A stretch of 64,000 nt of DNA from Verrucomicrobiota bacterium (GTDB lineage: Bacteria > Verrucomicrobiota > Verrucomicrobiia > Limisphaerales > CAIMTB01), in NCBI GenBank assembly GCA_963205105.1, contig CAUJJW010000322.1, forward strand, positions 1-64,000. The letters are read 5' to 3'. The notes beneath the pieces were generated by a model. That model did no database searches, was not told the origin of the DNA, and worked only from the letters and a program-made list of their open reading frames with translations. This document shows, in pieces, positions 51,440 to 60,306 of the stretch. Numbering within the stretch: the stretch's first letter is position 1; each line of letters opens with the position of its first letter. The position numbers were made by a program, and so were the translations under genes.

Positions 51440-52510
51440 TCAGGACTTCGCAAACAGCAGCACCGCTGCCGTCACCACGATGTTCGCCAGCGCGACGGGA
51501 ATGAACCGGCGCCAGCCCAGATCCATCAGTTGATCGTACCGAAAACGTGGGAGCATCCAGCGCACCCAGATGATCAGCACTAAAAAGCAGCAGAGTTTCG
51601 CCAGGAAGATCAGGATGTGAAGCAGTCCCATGCCCAGCGAGGTCGCCGGCTGATCCAGGCCGAAAAACGGCAGCGTCCAACCGCCCAGGAACAACGTCAC
51701 CATCATGGCTGACACCGAGATCATCGCGGCATATTCGCCGAGGAAGAACAGCGCGAACTTCATCGAGCTGTATTCCGTGTGGTAGCCGCCGACCAGTTCG
51801 GTCTCCGCCTCGGGAAGATCGAAGGGCAACCGGTTCGTCTCCGCGAAGGCAGCAATCAGAAAGATGAAGAAGGCGATGGGCTGTTGGAAAATGTGCCAGT
51901 GGAACAGGTTTCCGGACTGGTGGGAAATCACGTCACTGAGATTCAGGCTCCCCACCATCAGAAAGATCGGGATGACGCTGAGACCCATCGAGATTTCGTA
52001 GGAAATCATCTGGGCGCTCGAACGCAGGCCACCGAGGAATGGGTACTTCGAGTTCGCCGCGTACCCGGCAAGCACGATGCCGTAGACGCCCAGGGAAACG
52101 ATTCCGAACGTGTACAGAATGCCCACGTCCAGGTCGGCGATCACCATCTTCTGCGCCCCAAGCTGCGAGCCGAAGGGAATCACCGCGAGTGTCAGCAGCG
52201 CGGGAACCATCGCGATCGCCGGCGCGAGCCAGAAATAAATCTTCCGCACGTGCCCCGGCGTGTAGTCCTCCTTGAGGATCGCCTTCAAGGCATCAGCCAT
52301 GGGCTGGAAGATGCCCCAGCGAGTCAACAAGGGGCCCAGCACGGGAATGAACTTGGCAAAGAAGGGCGTCGTCCGGTTCGGCCCGACCCGATCCTGGATG
52401 AAGGCGCTGACCTTGCGTTCCACGAGCACCGCGTAGGCCACCATGGTCATCACCACGGAGAAGACCACGAAGATCTTCACCACACTGAAGAGGAGAAAGG
52501 ACCAGTCCAT
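51440..52510 (-). CDS. nuoH: NADH-quinone oxidoreductase subunit H
   Basis: 356 residues with eight or more helices. The N-terminal quinone-chamber motif is IQDRVGPNRTTPFF, and the charged loop FDLPEAETELVGGYHTEYS is the most conserved NuoH segment, shaping the quinone entry with acidic residues. Anchors the peripheral arm to the membrane. ATG at 52510, 21 bases after nuoG. Length is normal (325-360). Confidence 0.96.
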   Translation of the reverse strand: MDWSFLLFSVVKIFVVFSVVMTMVAYAVLVERKVSAFIQDRVGPNRTTPFFAKFIPVLGPLLTRWGIFQPMADALKAILKEDYTPGHVRKIYFWLAPAIAMVPALLTLAVIPFGSQLGAQKMVIADLDVGILYTFGIVSLGVYGIVLAGYAANSKYPFLGGLRSSAQMISYEISMGLSVIPIFLMVGSLNLSDVISHQSGNLFHWHIFQQPIAFFIFLIAAFAETNRLPFDLPEAETELVGGYHTEYSSMKFALFFLGEYAAMISVSAMMVTLFLGGWTLPFFGLDQPATSLGMGLLHILIFLAKLCCFLVLIIWVRWMLPRFRYDQLMDLGWRRFIPVALANIVVTAAVLLFAKS

Positions 52511-52531
52511 GCAGTTTCTTGGTTGCCGGCC

Positions 52532-54256
52532 TTAGACGGCCGCAGGCGCCCCTCCATCGCCCAGCTTGGCCCATTCGATCCCCGACAAGCCCGGGAGTTC
52601 CCGCGCCATCCGGTTGAAGAGAGATTCCATCGAAAAAGCCCTGATGTGGCCCGCCTCGGCCCCTGCGTGGAGCGCCAGGAGTTCCTCCAGAAACTCGGCC
52701 TCTGGTCGGGCGTTCCCGGGAGGTTCCACCGCCTTGAGAAAACGCTGCACGCGGCCCTTGGCGTTGATGAACGTCCCCCGCTTCTCGGCATGGGCACAAC
52801 CCGGCAGCAGGACATGAGCCATTTTCGTGGTGGCGTTGGGCAGAATGTCGCTGACCACCAGCGTCTCCAGTTTCCCGAGGAGTTCCGCGCCTATGCCGAC
52901 GCGGGTCACGTCCTCGCCGAACACGATCAACGTCCGGATCGTTCCGTTGGCGATCCCAGACGCGATCTCCTTCAAACGCGCGCCCGGGGTCTCACCGGCA
53001 ATGCCTGTGATCCGAGCACCAGTCATGTTCGGATTGCGATCGGCGTTCACCAGCAGCCCGTCCGCCTCCCCTTGCCGCGGCACGGAATCAGTCACCGCGT
53101 TCAGACGGGCCGCGAGTTGGGACAGGAGGAACAATTCCTCGGTGGTCTGGCGTGCGGACGCGACCAACGCCACGGAGCCAGGTTTCGCCGCAGCCAGTGA
53201 AGTCGCCACAGCCTTCAGCGCGCCATTCCAGGTGCGTCCTCCCGGCCGTTGGCTGACCACTTCGCGCAGGCGATCCTCGCGACCGATCCATCGATAATTG
53301 AGCCGGCCCTGATCGCACATCCAGGATGCATTGACGGCGTCGTTGTCGCGCGGGGTGTATCGGTGAATTCGCCCCTCCCTCGACCACAGGGTGATGTTGC
53401 AGCCGGTGGCGCAACTCGTGCAGACGCTCGAGGTTTCCTTGAGGAACCAGACCCGCATCTGGAAGCGGAAATCCTTTGAAGTCAGCGCCCCCACCGGGCA
53501 GAGGTCGACGGTGTTGAGCGTGTAGTTGTTGTCAAAACGGGTGCCAGGGAAGGCGGCGATCGTGTTGTACGAACCACGGTTCACGATTCCCAGCTTGTCG
53601 TCGCCGACGAGGTCCTTGGTGAAACGGATGCACCGCGTGCATAGGATGCAGCGCTCGTCATCGAGCATGATGCGGGGCCCGAGATCCACCGCCTTCGGTT
53701 TGTGAACCTTTGGTTCAACGAACTGGCTGGAGGACTGCCCATGTTCCACCGAGTATTCCTGAAGCTTGCACTCGCCGGCCTGGTCGCAGATCGGGCAATC
53801 CAGGGGGTGATTGATCAGCAACGACTCCAGCACCGCCTCGCGCATCTGCTTGGTCGCGGGAGAGCTGGGATAGATCTCCATGCCAGGCGAGATCGGAGTG
53901 GCGCAGGCAATCGCCCCACGGGGAGTTCCCGGCTCGTAGGGAAGGACGGACCGCGCGATCTTCGGGGTTCCGTCCGCTTCCACGACGGGTTTGCGGTCAG
54001 GACCCATCATCGGGGTGCCAAACTCGACCAGGCACATGCGGCAGTTGCCGGCGACCGGGAGCTTCGAGTGGTAGCAATAGTGGGGGACCTCGACGCCGGC
54101 CGCCTGGCACGCCTGGAGCATCGTGGTCGGCTGCAGGCGTCCCTGCCAGTCGGGCATCATCTTCGGCACGGCGATGGAGCGACCATCGACCTTGATGCTC
54201 AGCGTTTCCGCGGAGGGCGCGGCTGGAACCGGGGGGAAGGAAGGCGGATTGGCCAT
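52532..54256 (-). CDS. nuoG: NADH-quinone oxidoreductase subunit G (short form)
   Basis: 574 residues. An N-terminal 2Fe-2S ferredoxin domain has Cys50, 61, 72 and 75. It is followed by the His/Cys-ligated cluster region (CPICDQAGECKLQ), a 4Fe-4S domain (CILCTRCIRF), and the molybdopterin-oxidoreductase-type cluster motif CTSCATGCNITLW. The remaining C-terminal part (about 270-574) is a degenerate, non-catalytic molybdopterin domain, much shorter than in E. coli (908 residues) but similar to short NuoG types. It conducts electrons from NuoF. ATG at 54256, 5 bases after the nuoF stop. The N-terminus has a Pro/Ala extension before the ferredoxin domain. Confidence 0.94.
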   Translation of the reverse strand: MANPPSFPPVPAAPSAETLSIKVDGRSIAVPKMMPDWQGRLQPTTMLQACQAAGVEVPHYCYHSKLPVAGNCRMCLVEFGTPMMGPDRKPVVEADGTPKIARSVLPYEPGTPRGAIACATPISPGMEIYPSSPATKQMREAVLESLLINHPLDCPICDQAGECKLQEYSVEHGQSSSQFVEPKVHKPKAVDLGPRIMLDDERCILCTRCIRFTKDLVGDDKLGIVNRGSYNTIAAFPGTRFDNNYTLNTVDLCPVGALTSKDFRFQMRVWFLKETSSVCTSCATGCNITLWSREGRIHRYTPRDNDAVNASWMCDQGRLNYRWIGREDRLREVVSQRPGGRTWNGALKAVATSLAAAKPGSVALVASARQTTEELFLLSQLAARLNAVTDSVPRQGEADGLLVNADRNPNMTGARITGIAGETPGARLKEIASGIANGTIRTLIVFGEDVTRVGIGAELLGKLETLVVSDILPNATTKMAHVLLPGCAHAEKRGTFINAKGRVQRFLKAVEPPGNARPEAEFLEELLALHAGAEAGHIRAFSMESLFNRMARELPGLSGIEWAKLGDGGAPAAV

Positions 54257-54261
54257 GGCTT

Positions 54262-55707
54262 CTAGCTTCGCGGACTTGCCGCCAGTTTCCGTTCAACGGT
54301 CGGGCCGGCACCTCCGGAATGAGGAACCGTGGCCGAGCGGGCTTCGTCGGCAGCCCCCCGTGCTTCGAATTCTTCGCGGAATTTCTTCACGAAACTCAAC
54401 ACCGGCCAGGCTGCAGCCTCGCCGAAGGCGCAGATCGTCCGTCCCTGGATGTTCTGGGCGATGTGCAGCAGGTAGGCGGGATCCTGCTTTCGGGCATGGC
54501 CATGGGTCATGCGGTGAAGAGCCTTGCTCAGCCACAACGCTCCTTCACGGCATGGGGTGCATTGCCCGCAACTCTCATGGGCGTAAAACTCGCTGAGGTT
54601 CGCCAGCGCGCCGACGATGTCCGTCGAGTCATCCATGACGATGATGGCCCCGGAGCCGGACATGCTCCCGGCCTGCTGGAGGGAATCGAAGTCGTATGGA
54701 AGATCGAGGAGATCCACCTCCACTGGTACCATCTGGCCATCGGCGCCCTTGCGCCGGAGTTTAAATTTTTCCCCTGCCTTGAACACTTTGGCGGAGGAGC
54801 CCCCTGGAATGACGGCCTTCAACTGGCGTCCGTCGCGCAAGCCGCCGCCGAAGTTTTCGTGGAAAATGAGTTCTCCCAAGGTCGCCTTGCCAACTTCGAT
54901 CTCGTAGTAACCGGGGCGCTTGACGTGTCCGCTGACGCTGACGATGCGGGTGCCGGTGTTGTTGGGGGTGCCTAGTTTGGCATACTCGGCCGCCCCCATG
55001 GCCATGATGTGGCGAACGGCGGCCAGTGTCTCGACGTTGTTGACGATGGTGGGGCACTGGTAGAGCCCCAGGACGGCCGGAAAATAAGGCGGCTTGATCC
55101 GCGGGTAGGCGCGTTTGCCTTCGAGCGATTCGATCAAGCCGGTTTCTTCGCCGCAGATATAGGCCCCGGCGCCACGGTGGACATGGATTTCCAGATCGTA
55201 CCCCGAGCCCAGGATGTTACGTCCCAGGAATCCTTTCGCCCGGGCGTCGCGCAAGGATCGGTTGAGGATCCGAGCCCCCTCCGGCATCTCCCCGCGGATG
55301 TAGATGTAGGCCAGCTTCACGTCGTTGGCGAAGCAGGCGATGATCATGCCCTCGATCAGCTGGTGCGGGTCCTTGTGCAGGATCTGGCGGTCCTTGAAGG
55401 TGCCGGGTTCGGATTCGTCGGCGTTGCAGATGAGGTAAATCGGCTTGCCGGACTTGCGATCAACGAATGACCACTTGAGGCCGGCGGAAAAGCCCGCGCC
55501 CCCACGACCGCGCAAACCGGATTTCAGCACTTCGTCGCGAATCTGCTCCTGGGGCGACTGCTTTTTGCCGTCGGGAAGCTCGCGGGAAGTGAGGGCCAGG
55601 CAGCGCTGGAGCGTCTCGTAGCCCCCGTGCCGAATGTAGCAATCGATGTCGGGGGTGTACCCCGGTTCATCGGCGCGTTTCAAAATGAGTCGATATTCCT
55701 GCGGCAT
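54262..55707 (-). CDS. nuoF: NADH-quinone oxidoreductase subunit F
   Basis: 481 residues. It has the NADH-binding GLRGRGGAGFSAGLKWSF, the FMN region CNADESEPGTFKDR and HRGAGAYICGEETGLIESLEG, and the 4Fe-4S motif ESCGQCTPCREG with the distal Cys in GRTICAFGEAAAWPV. This is the NADH dehydrogenase entry site of complex I in the cytoplasm. ATG at 55707. A 273-base gap carrying a tRNA on the opposite strand separates it from nuoE, so an additional promoter for nuoF-N is possible. Confidence 0.96.
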   Translation of the reverse strand: MPQEYRLILKRADEPGYTPDIDCYIRHGGYETLQRCLALTSRELPDGKKQSPQEQIRDEVLKSGLRGRGGAGFSAGLKWSFVDRKSGKPIYLICNADESEPGTFKDRQILHKDPHQLIEGMIIACFANDVKLAYIYIRGEMPEGARILNRSLRDARAKGFLGRNILGSGYDLEIHVHRGAGAYICGEETGLIESLEGKRAYPRIKPPYFPAVLGLYQCPTIVNNVETLAAVRHIMAMGAAEYAKLGTPNNTGTRIVSVSGHVKRPGYYEIEVGKATLGELIFHENFGGGLRDGRQLKAVIPGGSSAKVFKAGEKFKLRRKGADGQMVPVEVDLLDLPYDFDSLQQAGSMSGSGAIIVMDDSTDIVGALANLSEFYAHESCGQCTPCREGALWLSKALHRMTHGHARKQDPAYLLHIAQNIQGRTICAFGEAAAWPVLSFVKKFREEFEARGAADEARSATVPHSGGAGPTVERKLAASPRS

Positions 55708-55757
55708 GGTGTCTTGACGCTCAGCCCCGAATGCCTAACCGTAGCCGCTGCACCGAC

Positions 55758-55831
55758 TGCCCGATGGTGTAACGGTAGCACAGCAGACTCTGGATCTGTT
55801 TGTCATGGTTCAAATCCATGTCGGGCAGCCA
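55758..55831 (+). tRNA. tRNA-Gln (anticodon CTG)
   Basis: A 74-base cloverleaf including an encoded CCA end. The acceptor stem is TGCCCGA (55758-55764) with TCGGGCA (55821-55827), discriminator G at 55828 and CCA at 55829-55831. The anticodon loop reads CTCTGGA, giving anticodon CTG that decodes CAG. The T loop has GGTTCAAATCC. It lies on the + strand in the 273-base gap between nuoF and nuoE, which are on the minus strand. The rest of that gap shows no gene. No strong promoter or terminator was identified for it. Confidence 0.93.
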
Positions 55832-55980
55832 ATGCCTTCCGGATTCAAAACCTGGTTGGCTTTGGCTGGGGCAGCCGTCCAACCCTGAATTCGTGCTGGA
55901 TTTCATTGGAATTCCAGCGGGACCGGCTCCGGTGCAGGACCGCGAGTGCGTTCCCAGGGGGAATGTCAACCTGCGCGGAA

Positions 55981-56469
55981 TCATCGGCAGCCCCCCACGA
56001 TCTCGTCGGCCTTTGCTGGGGACACTCCCTGGTGAAACTCTTCATTCACCATCATCACGGGCGCGGTTCCGCAACTCGCCAGGCATTCGACGAATTCCAC
56101 TGAAAATCTTCCGTCCGGCGTGGTCTGAATGCCGTGCTTGGAGGCATCGAGCCCAAATTTCTCACACAGTTGCCGATGCAAAGCGTGCCCCCCGCCGAGC
56201 GCGCAACTGAGGGTCCGACAGACCTTGAATTGGAACCTGCCGGCCGCCGTCTGGCGGAACATCGGATAAAACGTGACCAGTTCCTGGATGTTGATCGGCT
56301 GCAGATCGAGCTTCCGCGCCGTCCATTCAACCGCCTCTTTCGAAACCCAGCCGAAGTGCTCCTGCAGCGCATGCAGCAGCATCAGCGACGCACTCCGCTT
56401 CTGGGGGTAGTGCGAAATCAACTCGTCGATTTCCGCTTCCAATGCGGGTGGGACAGCCAGCGTGTTCAT
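55981..56469 (-). CDS. nuoE: NADH-quinone oxidoreductase subunit E
   Basis: 162 residues, thioredoxin-like 2Fe-2S subunit. Ligands are two Cys in KVCRTLSCALGGG and two in VECLASCGTAPVMMVN. The N-terminal helical half (LHALQEHFGWVSKEAVEWTA, then NIQELVTFYPMF) is as usual. It works with NuoF in NADH oxidation. ATG at 56469 overlaps the nuoD stop; another in-frame ATG is at 56478. Length is normal. Confidence 0.95.
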   Translation of the reverse strand: MNTLAVPPALEAEIDELISHYPQKRSASLMLLHALQEHFGWVSKEAVEWTARKLDLQPINIQELVTFYPMFRQTAAGRFQFKVCRTLSCALGGGHALHRQLCEKFGLDASKHGIQTTPDGRFSVEFVECLASCGTAPVMMVNEEFHQGVSPAKADEIVGGCR

Positions 56470-57773
56470 CGGTCGCATTCGCCCATCACAAAATCAAAGG
56501 AGCCCAGGATGGCGGTCACATCGGAGATCATGTGCCCGGGCAGGCAGTGGGCCATGATGCTTAGATTGCAGAAGGATGGCGCCCGGATCTTCAGTCGGTA
56601 CGGCGTCCCGCCGCCCCGGCTTTGAATGTAGAATCCCAGCTCGCCCTTGGGGTTTTCAGCTCCGAAGTACACCTCGCCGGACGGAGCATTCACGCCCTGG
56701 GTCACCAGCATGAACTGGTGGATCAATTCCTCCATCTTGGTGAGGACCTTCTCCTTCGGCGGCAGGAACACCTTGCCATCCGCCACATTGATGGGTTCCT
56801 GATGGGGATTGTCTCCACCGCCCGGAATTCGTTCCGCACACTGCCGCAGAAGTCGCACACTCTGCCGCATTTCCTCCATGCGGACGAGGTAGCGGTCGTA
56901 ACAGTCGCCGACCGATCCCACCGGCACCTCGAAATCCAACTGATTATAGAGCAGGTAGGGGGTGGCTTTGCGCACGTCGTAATTCACCCCGCTGCCCCGC
57001 AGATTCGGACCGGTCAGCCCAAAATCCAGCGCGTCCGCCGCCGAGATCACCCCGACGCCGCGGGTCCGGTCCATCCAAATACGGTTCCGCGTCAGAAGCT
57101 TGTCCGCTTCTTCAATGGTGACGGAGACTTCGTCACAAAATTTCCGCACGCCATCAAGCCAGCCCAGCGGCAGGTCGCGGGTCTGACCGCCCACCCGGGT
57201 GTAACTGGTGGTGAACCGTGCCCCGGTCAGGCGTTCGGCCAGGTTGTACACCTTCTCGCGCTCGGTGAAGGTGTGCATGAAGACCGTGAGGGCCCCGACG
57301 TCCATCGCGAACGCCCCCAATCCCAGTAGGTGCGCCGAGACACGCGCCAATTCGCAGCAAATCGTGCGGATGTACTGGCCGCGAAGGGGAAGCTCCAAGC
57401 CCATCAACTTCTCCACCGCCATCGCATAGGCAACGTTGTTGGCCAGTGGTGCCAGGTAATCCAACCGGTCCGTGTACGGCACGAACTGGTTGTAGGTCAT
57501 GTTCTCCGCGATCTTTTCGTCCCCACGATGGAGAAAACCGATGTCCGGGTCCGCGCGGGTGATGGTCTCCCCATCCAACTCCAAAATCACCCTCAGCACT
57601 CCATGGGTGGAGGGATGGGAGGGGCCCATGTTCAGGACCATCTTCTCACCGACCACCTGGTCGGCGCTCTCCGCGTCGCCACCCGCGCCGAAACTCGACT
57701 CCGTCAATCCGCCCGCTGCCACGCCAGGGCGCGAGGCCGAATCGAGGAAATGAATGTCCTTAACCGTTGCCAT
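56466..57773 (-). CDS. nuoD: NADH-quinone oxidoreductase subunit D
   Basis: 435 residues related to the hydrogenase large subunit. Diagnostic motifs are MGPSHPSTHGVLR (quinone-binding His residues), IGFLHRGDEKIAE, RLDYLAPLANNVAYA and the C-terminal DPVMGECDR-type ending SFDFVMGECDR. The first 40 residues are an extension of variable Gly/Ser/Ala. It forms the quinone site with NuoB. ATG at 57773, 15 bases after the nuoC stop. Confidence 0.96.
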   Translation of the reverse strand: MATVKDIHFLDSASRPGVAAGGLTESSFGAGGDAESADQVVGEKMVLNMGPSHPSTHGVLRVILELDGETITRADPDIGFLHRGDEKIAENMTYNQFVPYTDRLDYLAPLANNVAYAMAVEKLMGLELPLRGQYIRTICCELARVSAHLLGLGAFAMDVGALTVFMHTFTEREKVYNLAERLTGARFTTSYTRVGGQTRDLPLGWLDGVRKFCDEVSVTIEEADKLLTRNRIWMDRTRGVGVISAADALDFGLTGPNLRGSGVNYDVRKATPYLLYNQLDFEVPVGSVGDCYDRYLVRMEEMRQSVRLLRQCAERIPGGGDNPHQEPINVADGKVFLPPKEKVLTKMEELIHQFMLVTQGVNAPSGEVYFGAENPKGELGFYIQSRGGGTPYRLKIRAPSFCNLSIMAHCLPGHMISDVTAILGSFDFVMGECDR

Positions 57774-57788
57774 GGTCGGTGTGTTGCG

Positions 57789-58376
57789 TCAGTCCTGGCT
57801 TTCCGGGGTCCGCACACGAGGCTCGCGCACGATCGAATCGGCTCCGCCAGCCACCGTCACGAAAGGGCCACCCTCCAGCGGCGCCGGCTTGGTGAACGCC
57901 ACGTCGGGAACCTCGCTTGGCTTTCCGGCCAGCGGGAAATCCTTCCGCAAAGGAAAGTACGGGTACCCTTCCCACATCAGGATACGGCGCAGATCGGGAT
58001 GCCCCTGAAATCGAATGCCCAGCATGTCGTACGCCTCGCGCTCATGCCACTCGGCACCGCGCCAGACCTTGCAGACCGTGGGAATCTCCGAGATCTCCTC
58101 ACTCACCGAGGTCTTCAGCCGCAGGTGGCAGCCGTGCGCGATCCCAAAAAGCTCATACACCACCGTCCAACGCGGGTCCTCGCCGTAATTGTCCACTCCG
58201 GTCAGATCGACCAGCAGGTCAAACCCACACCCTGACTTCGCCTCCTGACAGACCTGCACAATCCTTGAAGGATCCAGCACCACGAGGGTCACTTCGCCAC
58301 GGAATTCGAAGGGCGCCGATAAGGCGTCCCCAAATGATTCCCTCAGCCGATGGGCAAGTTCCAGGGCGGTAGGCAT
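57789..58376 (-). CDS. nuoC: NADH-quinone oxidoreductase subunit C
   Basis: 195 residues. The family signature is WHEREAYDMLGIRFQGHPDLRR followed by ILMWEGYPYFPLRKDFP, as in the 30-kDa subunit. The C-terminal 35 residues are a variable tail. ATG at 58376 (MPTALELAHRL) lies 5 bases after the nuoB stop; in-frame sequence upstream overlaps nuoB and is not homologous. Separate nuoC and nuoD genes, not fused as in E. coli. Confidence 0.94.
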   Translation of the reverse strand: MPTALELAHRLRESFGDALSAPFEFRGEVTLVVLDPSRIVQVCQEAKSGCGFDLLVDLTGVDNYGEDPRWTVVYELFGIAHGCHLRLKTSVSEEISEIPTVCKVWRGAEWHEREAYDMLGIRFQGHPDLRRILMWEGYPYFPLRKDFPLAGKPSEVPDVAFTKPAPLEGGPFVTVAGGADSIVREPRVRTPESQD

Positions 58377-58381
58377 GGCGC

Positions 58382-58957
58382 TCAAGCGTGCGTCACGGCT
58401 GGTGCCTGCCCGACCACGACGCCGGTCGGTGTTTTGGGGGCCCCGCGAAGGGCCGAGGTGATCATGAGGTCCTTTACGACCGGTTGTCGGGAGACCTTCT
58501 TCTGAAGCTTCATCAAGCCGTCCAGCAACGCCTCCGGTCGCGGAGGGCATCCAGCAATGTACACATCCACAGGCACAATCGAATCCACCCCCTGAAGCAC
58601 GGCGTAACTGCGGTACATGCCGCCCGTGGACGCGCAGGCTCCCATGGCGATCACCCACTTGGGCTCCGCCATCTGGTCGTAAATGCGTTTCAGCGCCCCC
58701 GCCATTTTGTAGGTCACCGTACCCGCCACAATCATCACGTCCGACTGACGCGGCGAGAACCGCATCACTTCGGAACCGAATCGTGCGATGTCGAAGCGAC
58801 TCGCACCCGAAGCCATCAATTCAATCGCGCAACACGCCAACCCCATGGGCATCGGCCAGAGAGAGTTTTCACGAAACCATGCGAGAGCCGCGTCCAACTG
58901 CGTGAAGACCACATCACCTTCGATCTTCGAATTGTATCCGAACTCCGTGGTTGTCAT
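58382..58957 (-). CDS. nuoB: NADH-quinone oxidoreductase subunit B
   Basis: 191 residues. It has the tandem-Cys N2 cluster motif [11 protein letters not shown] with further Cys in [10 protein letters not shown] and [14 protein letters not shown], all four present, plus [17 protein letters not shown]2 is the last cluster before quinone. ATG at 58957 ([10 protein letters not shown]) was chosen from the family start; an in-frame start at 59023 would add 22 residues. It is the first gene of the operon here; no nuoA precedes it. Confidence 0.95.
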   Translation of the reverse strand: MTTTEFGYNSKIEGDVVFTQLDAALAWFRENSLWPMPMGLACCAIELMASGASRFDIARFGSEVMRFSPRQSDVMIVAGTVTYKMAGALKRIYDQMAEPKWVIAMGACASTGGMYRSYAVLQGVDSIVPVDVYIAGCPPRPEALLDGLMKLQKKVSRQPVVKDLMITSALRGAPKTPTGVVVGQAPAVTHA

Positions 58958-59334
58958 GGGTGGAACCTGCCAGCGGGGGAATTGCCGGCCGGCGAAAGCT
59001 AGCAACGACGAAAAGTCGGACAAGGTGAATTTGTGATTTTTTTCACAAGCCCCCCCTAAAAAACCCGAAAAAAACCGCCCAACCTGCCATATAAGTAATT
59101 CCTTAAGAACATTTTACACACAACTTCGCCCGGTGTTTACCTGAATTCGCTACGCCTTCCATGGTGGCTTGAGCCGAAGCCTGCCCGATTCCATTTCCCC
59201 AGCCCCGCCCACCGATCCATTCAGCTCATACATGGCGTTGCAAACACCCGCTCCATCGACTGCGCCAACGCTTCTTGGGACACAACGAGGAGACCGGACA
59301 CAACGCCTTCGCGGTCGCAGGCCTGCGAGCGCCC
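58958..59334. other. Regulatory/intergenic region of 377 bases upstream of nuoB
   Basis: No supported gene. The part at 59030-59130 is strongly AT-rich for this genome, with homopolymer A/T runs, and must contain the nuoB promoter. The CRP/FNR-type palindrome at 59031 lies in it. The part next to the SCO-family gene end contains a 12-base palindrome CGCAGGCCTGCG (59316-59327) with no terminator-like tail. No nuoA-like coding sequence was found on either strand. Confidence 0.6.
59031..59048. promoter_or_regulatory. Perfect CRP/FNR-type palindrome upstream of nuoB
   Basis: TTGTGA (59031-59036), six T (59037-59042), TCACAA (59043-59048): a perfect 6-N6-6 inverted repeat that matches the CRP consensus (TGTGA-N6-TCACA) exactly. 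Its centre is about 80 bases upstream of the nuoB ATG, in the AT-rich promoter region. A cAMP- or redox-sensing CRP/FNR-family regulator could bind here; the alternative is a small hairpin. No regulator gene is seen in the window. Confidence 0.55.
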
Positions 59335-60306
59335 TCAGCGCTCAGGAATCTCGGCAGCTTTCTCTCCTTCGCTCCGACTCGCCTGAACCATGGCCTCCGC
59401 CAATTCCTCGGGAGTCCATCGGTTTCCGTTGAATTGTCGGAACACCCGTCCCTCGGGATTCACCACCACCGTACGGAGGTTGTGGGAAAAGCTGCCCCCT
59501 TCCCGACCCACGATCAGGTCGAACGCGGGCTTCACCACCTTCACTCCCTCCGGGGACAAAGCCGCAAACCACCACCCCCGCGCGTCAGCTCCCCGGTAGA
59601 TCGACGCGTGCGTCTGCAAAACCTTGGGCTGGTCAAAATCGCTGTCGAAGGAGAGCGACAGAAACACCCAGTTCGTTGGACCCGCACCGCTCTGCATCAG
59701 CAAGGAACGGGCTTTCTCGAAGTTCTTGTTCATGCGCGGACAGAAATCCGGCAGCGGGCAACGGGTGAAGAAAAAGGTCATGGCCACCGCGCTCCCGCGC
59801 CAGTGCGACAGCGTCACTCCTTCCCCTGTCTCCAATCGCAGGTTGAGATCCGGCACGGCATCTCCCGGTTCCAGCATGACTTCCTCCTCCTCGACCTCAT
59901 CCGCGGCGGGTGTCGTCTCCGGTGAAACCGCAACCGTCCCGGCCTCCGCGGAGGCAACACCACGGATGCGATCGATGAAGTGATCCTCGGATCGTGCCAC
60001 CAAACGGAACTCGATGGCGTCACCGGCTTTCAACCCGGCGAGTTCATTCGTGTTCAGAACGGTCAGTTCCATGGTCATTTTCGGCATGTATCCCGGAATT
60101 TCCTCATGCCGCACCACCAGAGTGCCGCCCGCTGCCGGCACGTCGCGAACCACCCCCTTCACTTGGAAGGCGCGGTCGCCAGGCTGAAGGCCGGCAGTGT
60201 CGGCAGACGTCGATTCCAGCCTTCCCCCAGGTCCACACCCCGTCAGAAGGGCCAGGCACAGCACCCACCCCAGTTCCATCCATCGGCGCCAGACGCGTGT
60301 TGTCAT
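59335..60306 (-). CDS. CusF-like and SCO1/SenC-domain copper lipoprotein
   Basis: 323 residues. A lipoprotein signal ends LLTGC (Cys24). Residues 45-112 are a CusF-like copper-binding domain (HEEIPGYMPKMTMEL, with His67, Met74, Met77, Met79). Residues 145-310 are an SCO1/SenC thioredoxin-like domain with Cys183 and Cys189 in TRCPLPDFCPRM and His275 in FSHNLRTVVV. The Cys pair has five residues between, not three as in classic SCO. Such proteins load copper into the CuA or CuB site of cytochrome oxidase or act as thiol reductants. ATG at 60306 overlaps the stop of the second SCO gene. No oxidase gene lies in the window. Confidence 0.87.
   Translation of the reverse strand: MTTRVWRRWMELGWVLCLALLTGCGPGGRLESTSADTAGLQPGDRAFQVKGVVRDVPAAGGTLVVRHEEIPGYMPKMTMELTVLNTNELAGLKAGDAIEFRLVARSEDHFIDRIRGVASAEAGTVAVSPETTPAADEVEEEEVMLEPGDAVPDLNLRLETGEGVTLSHWRGSAVAMTFFFTRCPLPDFCPRMNKNFEKARSLLMQSGAGPTNWVFLSLSFDSDFDQPKVLQTHASIYRGADARGWWFAALSPEGVKVVKPAFDLIVGREGGSFSHNLRTVVVNPEGRVFRQFNGNRWTPEELAEAMVQASRSEGEKAAEIPER

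Noticed and set aside
59169-59432. 87-codon frame on the + strand in the nuoB upstream region as a nuoA or small gene
   Set aside because: It lacks transmembrane helices, overlaps the SCO-domain gene end on the other strand and is Ser/Pro/Arg-rich.
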